A stretch of DNA of 64,000 nt from Girardia tigrina (Eukaryota; Platyhelminthes; Tricladida; Dugesiidae), in the NCBI GenBank assembly GCA_001938485.1, contig MQRK01219756.1, forward strand, positions 31,317 to 95,316, read 5' to 3'. Shown in pieces: positions 1 to 10,793 of this stretch. Position 1 is the stretch's first letter, and each line of letters begins with the position of its first letter. A program made the position numbers and the translations under genes. The notes below the pieces were generated by a model, which was not told the DNA's origin, made no database searches, and saw only the letters and a list, made by a program, of their open reading frames with translations.

Positions 1-660
1 GTTTTCAATTTTTTATGCATTTCATCAATTTCATGACAGTACCTCTCCGCTGTGATTGTTTCACCTGGATTCAAGAAACTATAGGGGATGATTCCAGCAT
101 CACACCACCAAACTGTCACAATAACCTTACGGGGTTTTGGAAAGTGTTTCGGTACTTCATCTTTGTCCAACCACTGTGCAGATCGAAGTCGGTTATCATA
201 CAGGATCCATTTCTCATCACAGGTAATGGATCAAGAAATGGATCGTTTTTATTGCGAAGATGATTGGCAGAACAAATTTCATAGAGTCGATTCTTTTGAT
301 TTTCATTCAAATCATGTGGAACCCATTTATAAAGTTTCTTGATTTTTCCAAGTTGTTTTAAATGATCCAGGACTGTTGAATGACTAATGCCCAACCCATC
401 TGCAAGTTCTCTGATTGTTGTACGGGGATCTGTTTCCACCATTGTCCTCAAATTGTCGTAGTTCACAGCAACTGAACGACAACGACCTTTTTCATCTTCA
501 AGGTTTTCATCTCCATCAGAAAATTTTCGGAACCATCTGTGCACTGTGCGCTCAGAATTAAATTATTGTTCTCTTGCCAAACGCTTTATTGATATTGCGA
601 GCCGTTTCTGCTGCTTTACGACCAGTTTAAACTCGTACAACAAAATTGCTCGAATTTTAA
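1..660 (-). mobile_element. mariner transposon fragment (runs off the left edge)
   Basis: Minus-strand mariner transposase, cut by the window start. Positions 116-544 read through the second helix-turn-helix ('TIRELADGLGISHSTV') and the linker 'WVPHDLNENQKNR'. The next segment, in another frame, gives 'DEKWILYDNR' (first catalytic Asp) and 'WWCDAGIIPYSFLNPGET', typical of the SETMAR-like mariner group. The start region near 600-660 is degenerate and at least one frameshift separates the N-terminal half from the catalytic core. A second copy of the same family lies at 17599-18596. The element is dead as it stands; its C-terminal catalytic part is outside the window. Confidence 0.9.
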
Positions 661-1730
661 AAATAAATTTTTAAAATAAATTTCAAAATCTACAGATTTA
701 ACTACAAATAATTCTCAAAGTAATTCACATTTAAAAATCAATTATTTAACGAATTATTTCTAACTTACATTTTTAGCAAATAAAATTTCATTAAATTATT
801 TTTTTTAATTAATTAATTATAATTCTTTTCAAAAAACTTTTGATTTTAGATATTTTCTTTTTTTTAAATATTCAAAAGTTTTAGGAGTGCGTTAGATCTT
901 CACAAAGATAATGTTGAAGAACTTTTTTAAATCTGGGTTTGAGGCTGACGAAACCCAAAGAAACGATATTAGGAGATGGAGATAATTTTAAAAATGGTTT
1001 TGAAAATTAAATAATTTTTAAAAATCATTTTTTAAACCCATTCTCATTAAACAAATAAATAAAAATAGTCTCATTAGGCAGAGATATCAGTTGGAAGGAA
1101 ATAAAACATTTCATTATAGACTCTTCCAGAGTCATCTTATTAGTTTCTATTGTTGATAGAGAATTGAGATGAATATGAATAACGAAGAGCATAATAAGGA
1201 AAGTGTTTCTCGACAAGAAATCCGAAATATCCTTGTAAATGAGCCGCTTTCATCCGAAATATATAAAAAGAATCATCATGATAATATTGTTTTTCTGTTG
1301 CAGAATAAATCAAAAATAAATTGATATTGAATTATTATTAATAAACATTTTCATTTGAAGATAAACCTATTGTCGCATTTTTTAATAAAATATCTTAAAA
1401 TGTTTATTGAACTTATTTTTAAGAGTATGAAATTGAAAATAATCAAGTTCCTAAGGGGAAGCATGAGGGAGAGAAACTTGGATTTGTGAGTATTTATGAT
1501 AAAATGTATAATAAACAATTGGTTACATAATTAATAGAACAATTATACTAAAATAAAAAGTTATCTTAAATTCATATCTAAAAGTCTCTCCACTAATTTT
1601 AATATATATATTGTATCTTTATTATTAAAAGAAACAAAACATACTTTAACATAAGACAATAACTATATAATATTTTATTTAAGTGTTTCATGTTTCGTTT
1701 ATTTGTTGTTATTTTCAAAATGTATATAAC
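661..1730. other. AT-rich intergenic tract
   Basis: No convincing coding potential. Short open frames (for example minus 1025-1216) lack recognisable motifs and look like chance. Confidence 0.6.
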
Positions 1731-2363
1731 TGTAGTATTAGCAACATCACAATTTGCGTGAAAACATTTATTAGCGACGCAGACTCATCTTTGCAATAAT
1801 GTTTAGTAACACCATCTTCAGTAAGCATTTTTCTTTAATTCATATATTTATTGTAAAATTTATTCAAATTTTAGTTTAATGAATTAGATTATAAAATTGA
1901 TAATTTTTAATTTCAAAAATTTTATTTGGTAAAAATACAATAAATAAATTTTAAAATAAACATTAGCTTTTTAATACCGTGTTCTCTATATTATATGACC
2001 TATCTTGATTTTAAGACCTAACATATTCTCTGAAAATTTTTCCTGTATAAGACCTACATCGATTATAAGAACAGGTAAAAATTGTTAAACTAAATTAGAT
2101 ATCAATACTCAATCCATATTTATTACATAAAAATATTGTTAAATATTACATTTTTGGCTTTAGTATAATTTCAGTTTGGATTAATCTAAGTTTTACATTT
2201 TTTTGAAAATTTTGTTTAGTTTGAACCGATACAATGAGTTTAAAAAGAAAGAGTTATTCTTTTGACTTTAAGAAGGTAATAGTAGAGGAATAATCTTACA
2301 GCATTCTGCAAAGAGAAGAATTTAGATCTCCGCTTAGTCAGAAAGTTGTGATCACAGCATGAC

Positions 2364-2717
2364 ATGTTACTTCACAAAATGGAAGAAAAGAAGGAGAATC
2401 AACGAAAGTATGGTGCAGGAAGACGTCCATCCTTTCCAGAGCTTGAAGACATAATTTGTGACTGGATCATTGATAAACGTGCTACCAGCTCGATTGTTAG
2501 ACGAGGGGATATTCAACAGTTTGCTTTAAAAATGGCTTCTTCTCTTGGTATTACTTCCATGGAGTTCAAGGCATCAGACTGTTGGCTGAGTAAATTCATG
2601 AAACGATATGATTTATCCTTAAGGAGAGCTGCATATCTCTTCAAATTGGAAGATTCTGAAATTGTTAAAAGGGCAATTGCATTCAAAAACTATATTGATA
2701 TGATAAATATGTCATAA
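2364..2717 (+). pseudogene. pogo transposase, DNA-binding part
   Basis: 117 codons covering the CENP-B-type helix-turn-helix of a pogo transposase: 'GRRPSFPELEDIICDWI' and 'CWLSKFMKRYDLSLRRA' are the hallmark segments. It binds the inverted ends of its own element. It stays in frame with part of the DDE region downstream but is closed by a stop just before 'KYHPSNVIAMDET'. The upstream piece from ATG 2234 is separated by stops. This is transposon coding sequence, not a host CENP-B gene, since it sits inside matched terminal repeats. Confidence 0.85.
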
Positions 2718-3012
2718 GTACCACCCTTCTAATGTAATTGCAATGGATGAGACAGCAGTTTTTATGGATCATGGAGGTTCACAGAGAACAGTTGATGCCA
2801 AAGGAGCTTCATCAATTTACATTCCTGCTACTGGATATGAAAGTGCAAGAGTAACATGTATTCTTTCAATTTGACAGGATGGAATAAAAGGAACTCCTTT
2901 TTTAATTATAAAAGGCAAGAAAGAGAAACTTGAGCTTGTCTCAGGAATTTATATACTAGAAACAGAAAAAGCATAGAGCATCCAGGCTGCTATCAAAAAG
3001 TGGATTGATATA

Positions 3013-3381
3013 ATGCTGCCTTTGGTGTTAAGAGGAAGCCAAAGAGGTCTTATTATTTGGGATGCAGCCAGTACTCATCGCGCAAAGGAGATGAATTTTC
3101 TATCCGAAAGAAGAATAGATCACGTTATGATACCTGGTGGTATGACTGGTTATCTTCAAACATTGGATTTGGCAATTAACAAGCCTTTTAAGGACAATCT
3201 GCATAAGGAAATAGATGATTATATTGAGCACAGGATGGTGAGGAATGTACGTGGTAATTTTGTAAAACCAAAGTTACAAGAAGTTGTTGGATGGGTGAAA
3301 GAGGCCTGGAGCAAGATCACTGATGCCTGTGTTGTCAATGCCCTTCGTGCTGGCTATTTGGATAAGTTTTCATCATTTTAA
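3013..3381 (+). pseudogene. pogo transposase, DDE_1 C-terminal part
   Basis: 122 codons holding the second and third catalytic aspartates of a DDE_1 nuclease ('IIWDAASTHRA' ... 'GYLQTLDLAINKPFK') and the conserved tail 'WVKEAWSKITDACVVNALRAGYL'. The first aspartate lies upstream (about 2745, 'AMDET') behind two stops. In pogo these residues coordinate the metals that cut and join DNA. The fragment is well conserved, so decay is by scattered stops rather than by erosion of the fold. Confidence 0.88.
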
Positions 3382-3958
3382 GAGACATTCATTGCCAAGT
3401 ATGATAGATAAAGGCCATTTATTCTTCAAGAGTTACAAAAGCAAGAGTGACAAGAGCTTGTCAACAATGCTGTAGCACTAAATATGAATTATGATGATAT
3501 TGAAGAAGACGATACTGGCATCATTATAGATTAGTAATATGTACTGCTACAAAATATTTGTAGTTATCGAATAAATATATTCTTCTAATTTATGACTAAT
3601 ACTTTATTAATTATCAAAACTAATAAAGATTTATCAAATTTATCAAAACCTCTCAAAAATAAAACCTAGTCCAATTTTTGCCATTTCTTTCTATCCAGAA
3701 TTAATATAAGACCTACCTTATAATCGAGAGAACACGGTAGTATTAAATTTAATAATTTAAATTATTTACTCAAATGTGTTATTAAAATTTCAAATTGCAA
3801 AAATTTAAATTAACTAGTTCATTTATTTCATTTAATTAATCTCAATAGATTTAGATAATTAATCAATAACATACCAATCCAATCTGGGTAGAACAGTCCC
3901 AAATCTAAACAGTATACAAACAATGAATTCAACATTTTGAATTTTCCTTCACATGCAG

Positions 3959-4700
3959 AATATATTGACGTGGTCAATATTACAATGTATTGATTCAAGA
4001 GAGCAAGTTGATGACGAATATGACTTTACATAAGTTAAAATGTTTAAATTCGAGAGAAGATCTTCAAAACGATTAGGAATTAAAACAGCTACTTAAAGGC
4101 ACTGTACTATAAAAACTGAAAGATTCTTTTGAATAAGGAAATAAATATTTGTAAATGCTTCACTCGTTTATCAAGACAGTCAGCTATACATTCGATTCTT
4201 ACGATGAAGAATTAACTGAGTAGAAGGAATTAAAAATACTTAAAATTTATATCTAATTAAAGCGCTTTAGCGACAGAGGTATGGTGATCTATATATATTT
4301 CATAATGGGAAGTGCCATAAAAGTTATAAAGCTAATAGATGGTTGCAAAGGCGTATTATATTTGATCATCGAACAAAACTTTAATACCGGAAATGCGTTA
4401 AACATCTCAAACGAATGACGTATGGATAATTTGAATTCGATAATAAATATTTATGTACCAATGTATGTTGATACAGATGATGAGAGAGATCAAGGAGTGA
4501 TCCCTAAACTGGTTTTTATGTTTCGGGTGGATAAATAGATAGAGGGATATTCAAGAATACCTTCACCCGTTGCATTGAGTGGACTTATAGAACCAAAGCC
4601 TTTAAAAACCCTAGTACAATGGATCATGATTGATCATTTTTACAGACAAACCGAAACATTCCCATATACTGAAGCTTGGCACTTTTTCATCAGATGATCA
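3959..4700 (+). pseudogene. unidentified decayed coding tract
   Basis: The plus strand keeps protein-like stretches in several frames. The best is 4454-4690, where a run rich in Pro, Gly and aromatic residues includes 'DERDQGVIPKLVFMF', 'GYSRIPSPVALSGLI' and 'YTEAWHFFIR'. Upstream pieces near 4270-4360 and 4000-4130 also look coding. I recognise no family. It could be an old host gene or an old viral insertion and carries several breaks. It lies right after the solo LTR, away from recognised transposon genes. Confidence 0.4.
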
Positions 4701-5520
4701 GAAGCCCTTGTATTTTTAATTGTTTCCCCCCGATACAGAGTATATGATTAAATATACTGTGTGCTAATGATGAGTATCATAGTTTACTTTGTATATACAG
4801 TTATCCGAGAAGTTATTTAAAATGAAAATATAATTTTCTTTTACATCAACTCAAAGAGAATGAAAAGAAAGGATTACATTTCTCTCATACAAAGCAATAA
4901 AAGTAACTATATGTGAAATGTTCCTTGAAAGAATTTATTCTAAAACACGTTTTTGTGGTAGGTATACATCGTTGCAATTATCAAATTAAAGACACCGTTG
5001 ACTAGAGGAAATTATAATGCGTGACCAATACATTAAAGTCTACAATGAAGGTATATTTATATGGATTTTAACTCGTCAATTGTATGGATCATTCTTTTTA
5101 AATGAATTTGTCAAACTAAAAAGATATTTTGGAGAAATTTGTAAGATATTTTTAATAAACATCCAGTAGGTTAAAAGTATTGTACATTATGCAAAGGAGG
5201 TGTAAATAACTTTTTCACATAACTTTGGATAGGAAGATAAAGTCCCAAATTTGAGGGCAAAAATTCACCAGATGTGTCACCTTAGGACTTTTTCATCAGA
5301 TGTTACTTCAACAATTTTGTTAATAACAAAATACTAACATGATTTTTAATGCTAAAAAATTTGAATGAAAACAAATTTAAATTATTGAATTAAAATTTTT
5401 TTCTAGAATCCTTAGAAAAGGATCGATATTAATGATACTGTGAGAAAAATACTCAATGAACTTTCTTTTCTTTTCCGATTCCTATGTTGTATTTTCTTTA
5501 AAATGAGAATATTGTAGGTA
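4701..5520. other. AT-rich tract without recognised features
   Basis: No protein motif or repeat pair recognised. Confidence 0.5.
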
Positions 5521-5529
5521 GACTTAGTA

Positions 5530-5760
5530 ATCGCAGAGTAGCATTTGCAGCAGCGTTTGTGACACACAGCCGCCGCGGTCATCCGACCTTGTCTCTTTAA
5601 ACTTTGAAATAGAAAAATTATTGCCCTTTTTCGTACTCCCGTGTGATCCTGCTCCCCGAGACAACCGCGCGGAGCCAGGCCTTTCGGTGCTAATCTGTTA
5701 CGATAAGGAATTGTGAAACCTAGCCTTGGCATTTTTCTCACATCCCAAATTATCGTGAAA
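5530..5760. other. GC-richer island, unidentified
   Basis: Base composition rises sharply against the AT-rich surroundings (for example CAGCCGCCGCGG near 5566 and CCGCGCGGAGCCAGG near 5665). A minus-strand frame is open over 5412-5765 (117 codons), but I see no known domain. It may be an old exon, a regulatory island or an older insertion. Confidence 0.35.
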
Positions 5761-5769
5761 ATCAAACCT

Positions 5770-8375
5770 AAATTTTAAATCATAAATTTTATTTATTAAT
5801 CTCTGTTATGAAATTTTCCACAAAATTCAACCAAAAATTATTACATTTAATTAAAACTACATTTTTTTTCAAATTTATACAAAATTTTTTAATTAAAACT
5901 ATCAAAATAAATTTGCAATCAAAATTAGAATCAAAACATTTTTAATAAACCTTAAATTAAAAAAATAAATTTTAAATTAATTTTAAATTACAAATTATTT
6001 TGATTGTTTTTTTCATTTAATTAGCAAATTTTTCAAAAGAATACAAATACACTCCATTTCAAAGTCACAATCCACCAAACAGCTCTTTCCATCAACAAAC
6101 CAACATTCATTTGCACATTCTACCTCTTCGTCTACTCATTCTCTCTTACTATTTTCATCGATTCGTAGTCAGACACTTTTCCGGTCCCTGCGACGGCATG
6201 GCAGCTCGACCTACTCCTCCACGGAATCAGAATCAGACAGAAACAATTGGGTTCCCAAACACCTGTGCATCTTTCTTTTTTGATTCCAATTTTAAAAAAC
6301 ATGCATTAACTTTATTTTGATAAATTAAAAAACAGATATTTAGAAAATATTTATTTCTTCCCCATGTCCTGACCCATCAGATTTGATCAGATTACATTTG
6401 ACTTAGGGAATACAAGGCTTGTAATGTTTTTAAAGGATACATGAGATTATTATCCCTCTTATACATTTACATTAACAGAGTTGACTCTGAAATTGGAATA
6501 ACCTTCGTATTCTTCCTTTTTTAAATCTGGTTCTGTTAATAATACTACTAATCGAGAAAATTGAAAATAAAAATTTTTAAAACTTTAGGAAGAATAGTAA
6601 AATTAATTATACTATAATAATAATATTTATTTATTTTTGATAAATTATTCATTAATTAGAACAAATAGATCAGTATTTAATTCAAAAAATATTGTTCTTA
6701 TACACAAATAATATCCAACATAATTCTATAGAATTTCATTAATGTATTCATTAAATTTATTTATATCATAATGAAACTGAAATATAATCCGTATAAAACA
6801 AAAGGAAAATTCCCATTATAAATTATTTTGTTTGAAATTTGTAAAAATAAATTTCTAAACGTTAAAAACAATAAATAAAAATAATAGATAAATTTCATTT
6901 TTAATTAGAAAACTGATGAGAATAATTAAAAAATCCATCAAAAAATTAATTTAAATTAAATAAAAAAATGGTAAATTATAAATTTCAAAAGTCAATTTAA
7001 AAGAGTACATTAATCAATTTTTTTTATTTTTTATTCGGTTAATTTTTTTTTTTAAAAAATCATTTTTTTATTTTTTGTCGGATAAATTACTAAACAAAAA
7101 TAATTAATTAAATGATTTTTAATATAAAGGTCCAAATTTATTATCAATAATTTCTTCAAATATTAAAGATTTACTTTTTCCTTTGATTTGAATCTGAGTC
7201 TAAAATCGCTTTAAAATATAAATAATTTTATAATTGAAAATAATATTTTTCATTTTTTTTAGAAAATATAAATAATTATTAAATATACATTAAAAGAAAA
7301 ACTGATCTATTTAAAAATGTAATTTCATAGAATTATATATATTTTGACGATCCATAATTTTTCGTTAATGAATAATCATAAAATACTTTTGAAAGGTAAT
7401 TCTAAAGAATAAAGAATATTTTTTCTCTTGATAGTTTTAGGAAAGAGATTTAAGTTTTATTTGAAAGTAATAATAAGAAAGTCTGTATGAAGTCACATGG
7501 CACATATGGCGGATGACAAAAGGCAGGACTCTTTTCTTCCCTTTGACCCATACTTCAAGAGAGGGACGACAGTAGTTACATTTACACATGTTTCCATAGA
7601 TAATGACCGATGGTAGCAAAGTCATTGTTGCGCAGGTCTCATTTTTAAGTTAACACTACAATATACAATTTGTGTTTTCGATTCTCCTCGAAAAAGTCAA
7701 TTCTTTGTTTTAAAACTACAAATAATTATTGAATTAAGAAAAGCAAATGTAATTTTTTAATCAGTTTTTCAATACTTTATACAATATTTTTAGAAATCAA
7801 AATTTCAATTTTATAAAACTACATATAATTAACATTAATATGGTTTTTGACATATTAGTACTATGAGGAATTAGTTAATTTTTGTTCGCTGATCAAAATT
7901 TAAATAGCTTTAAAAAATTAATTATTTGGAATTGAAATCAAATTCAAAATTTTAAAAATTAATTAGAATAATACTTAAATATCTTATATTTATATTATAA
8001 AATATTCTATAAAAATTCATTTGATATAAAATATTATTTTAGTACAAAAATGAGTTGATCAAAACAGATCTGATTAAGTAGTTTTAAAATTAATAACTTT
8101 AGTCAAAATTGGAATTCGACTAAATAAATTATAACTATTTGTAAAAAATTTTTTTTCAAATTTTAAATTAATTTAAGGATATGAATCAAAAAATTAATGT
8201 TTGATCTGGACGCAATTTTTTTGATTATCCTATGATTCCTTTCTATTATTCCGTTGCAATTTAATCGATTGATGGCATGATATATGACTCGAATATTTCA
8301 CTTTTCCATTAGCTTGTTGAATTCTACCGAATGAAATGTGGTATGATTATCGATAATTAGTTTCTTGGGAGATAA
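5770..8375. other. AT-rich intergenic tract
   Basis: Mostly long A/T runs. A short GC-richer stretch at 6160-6260 and a weak minus-strand frame at 7437-7625 have no recognisable motif. A dispersed short motif (GAGGAATTAGTTAATTTT) occurs at about 7863. Confidence 0.5.
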
Positions 8376-8379
8376 TTAG

Positions 8380-10600
8380 TTCACAAAACAAACTTGAGAA
8401 TTCTGTGACAATCTTCAACCTTAATTAATTTTTGTTTCGCAAAGCTAGAAGGACCACAGTCGATAACACTTAAAAACGTTTGTTGATTGTACTTAGTGAC
8501 ATCTACAGCAAGTCTTCCAATTTTCATTGACATTCAGCCTGCCAAGTCTGCCGTTTCACTGGAATTGACATTTTCACGATGGATTGACATTTTTAACATT
8601 TTGAAATCAGATCCTTGATGTCCGCGTTTGACACACATATTCATTGCTTTGTACATAGATATCGCTATCTTTGAGCCTAAATGACACTTCATGTGAAGTT
8701 GTTGTAGCTTGAGTAGATCGTCCGTTATCGATAAAAAAACAATTGCTACGTTTTAATTGTTTTGGGACTCTTGTCAACTCGTCTGTTATCTTTGCTGTTA
8801 ACAAACTCGATCTTTAACTCGATCTTATACTCCTGACACAGCTCCTTGATCATCAACAATCTTTGTTTTATTAAAAACTCACATGAAGCCTTGGTATTTA
8901 ATTTTTCGCGATCTGAGATAGTTGCGGTTACCAACAAAACTACTGACTTATTATCCGATTTTTCTATCACGCTCCTTAAACTCCATTTCACTCATGCATT
9001 TAAACCCTTTACAACTACTTTTAGTTCTACTTCATTGATATGTCTAGAGTCATTAGTTTTTCTCAACCATGATGCTTTCTCGATTATGTTCCACTGGACT
9101 TCTAACGCCACACCAATGGCTATTGAACTTGCGTCGCACCATATAATACCTTTCCTGCAGTCATTAAACCTCTACAATCATTGACTTATTAGGATGTAAT
9201 ATTCCAAATATCGGTATGGATCCTATCGATTTACCCATTTCTTTATCATTGTACTCTTTTAGATAACCCTTTTCTACCCAACCGTATAAAATATTAAGCT
9301 TTGCAACATCTTTTAATTTGTGGTCCTTAGAAACTGACTGGTGACTCGGAAGATCAATCGGCGCTTCTCTTTTTCAATTCCATTTAATCAACTAATTTTC
9401 CTTAAACGCAATCTCAAAATCATGCTTTTTTATGCTAACAAGATGCGCATCCGATGCAGTATAACACAAACTCACATCTATCACTTTAATTCCTTCTTCG
9501 CAGAACTTAATAACACCCTTATTAATTCTCACACCACCCAATTTATCTATGCAATCCATATCAATGAAGATCCATAGACAGTACGGCCAATCTTCCATGA
9601 CCGAACATTCCACCCTAATACTCCTGTCATTTATAGTCAGCCGCACTTCACCCAAACCCATTCCAGCACTTTTTTCCATCCACCAAAACCATACTTTCTC
9701 CTCCTGAAAACATCATGCAATCAATCAATCAACGCAATGGACGATTTTTCATCAATGGTGACTATTGGCAACGCCTACAACTGTGAAGAGAGAGAGTCGG
9801 AGCCTACAAAGTCCCCTGTTCGTTTCCCGACGGATAATATTTTTCGATATAACTCAGTTTTTGACATTTGTAGCAAATTGTCTGTCTGTTTGTTGCCACT
9901 GAGAACCCCTAAAATGACTCCTTTCGTTCGATTCAATGTCAATCTCCCAATCAATATAAGGTACTATGCGAAGATTTGCTCTGACTTTATTGAGTTCTCC
10001 CTGACTTCCAAAGCTCCCTCTTTCCGTGTTGTATTGCCACCATTGAACCTTGTAATAAACACTTTTTAATCATCAAATACATGTGGCTATACTCGATCAT
10101 TTCGGTCAGAGGTTGGTCGCCAGCGTGTTCCAAATCAACCTGCAGCTCGAAAGGCAGTCCAGCCATGAAGGAAGCCTTTGTTAGATCGTCGATCTTTGAC
10201 GCTAACATCTTCACCTGGGACGCATAATCATCGATAGTCTTGCCCTCGTGATACTGCAAGCTTGTCAATTGACTGTACGCAGAGCGTCTAGTCAGGCCAA
10301 ACGAATTGTTTATTATCTTGAAGAACTGATCGCAGTTGGTCTGCGTCTTTTCGTCCGATTTCATATATATGTTCAGTGCCAGCTCCAATAGTAAAAAAGG
10401 GAGGTACAGGGTTGGATCGGTAATCTTCTGGATCTTCATGATCATTTCGAATTTCTTCTGACAGATTTCAAAGCTAACGCTTCCACTGAATTTTCCAAAT
10501 ACTCAAAAATGATCTTTATGTCATTCATCATGCCCGGATAGCTTGTAAGATTCAATATGAAAACACTGTTTAATTGATAATATTCGAACAAAATATCGAT
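8380..10600 (-). mobile_element. Ty3/gypsy-type retroelement fossil A (minus)
   Basis: Parts in 5' to 3' order on the minus strand: gag (9987-10445, a retrotransposon-gag fold with 'SLQYHEGKTIDDYASQV'), aspartic-protease region (9392-9679), a small N-terminal reverse-transcriptase piece with 'LPIF'-type context near 9200-9340, RNase H (about 8620-8991, 'KIELKIEFVNSKDNRR') and an integrase-core remnant near 8400-8520 ('DVTKYNQQTFLSVIDCG'). No LTR pair was recognised. It is heavily broken, with many lesions and much of pol missing, and looks old. Confidence 0.8.
9987..10445 (-). pseudogene. gag fragment of retroelement fossil A
   Basis: 152 codons resembling the capsid-type region of gypsy-like gag proteins: mostly helical, with the 'YHEGKTIDDYASQVKMLA' and 'MAGLPFELQVDL' segments usual in that family. 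Gag forms the particle in which reverse transcription occurs. It lies immediately upstream, on the same strand, of the protease-like region at 9392-9679. Fossil; no cellular role is implied. Confidence 0.7.
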
Positions 10601-10790
10601 TAAAAACATATATTAAATATTTTAAATAATTAAAATATCTAATATCCAAAAAAAAATTTTAAATTTTAAAATTAAAAAATTAAATATTATTTTGATTTGA
10701 TTGAAGTTTTAAATATATGAAAAATTATTTAAAAATGGAAATTGGTTGATTGATTATTAATTAAGAAAATAGTTTAAATTGTTTATAATA
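10601..10790. other. short AT-rich spacer
   Basis: Separates the two retroelement fossils; no feature seen. Confidence 0.5.
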
Positions 10791-10793
10791 AAT

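Larger units (their letters stand above)
1976..3738 (+). mobile_element. pogo/Tigger-type DNA transposon, decayed
   Basis: About 1.76 kb. Inverted ends TACCGTGTTCTCT at 1975-1987 and its complement near 3725-3739, followed by less similar inner repeats, with a TA target. A coding sequence can be followed from ATG 2234 to about 3535: a psq-like N-terminus ('KRKSYSFDFKKVIVEE'), a CENP-B-type helix-turn-helix (2364-2717), then the DDE_1 core with 'AMDETAV' (first Asp), 'IIWDAASTHRA' (second Asp) and 'GGMTGYLQTLDLAINKPFK' (third Asp, about 34 residues on, DDxD type), and an acidic tail ('YDDIEEDDTG'). At least five in-frame stops make it inactive. Confidence 0.93.
1736..3953 (-). mobile_element. 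solo LTR interrupted by a pogo element
   Basis: An LTR of the same family as 26448-26906 and 39751-40202, in reverse orientation, lies in two pieces (1736-1975 and 3739-3953) on either side of a pogo insertion. Its ends match the other LTRs: TATTAGCAACATC at the low end, TTCACA at the high end. It is flanked by TGTAG (1731-1735) and TGCAG (3954-3958), a 5-bp target duplication with one difference. No internal retroelement sequence remains, so it is a solo LTR from recombination, older than the pogo insertion. Confidence 0.8.
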
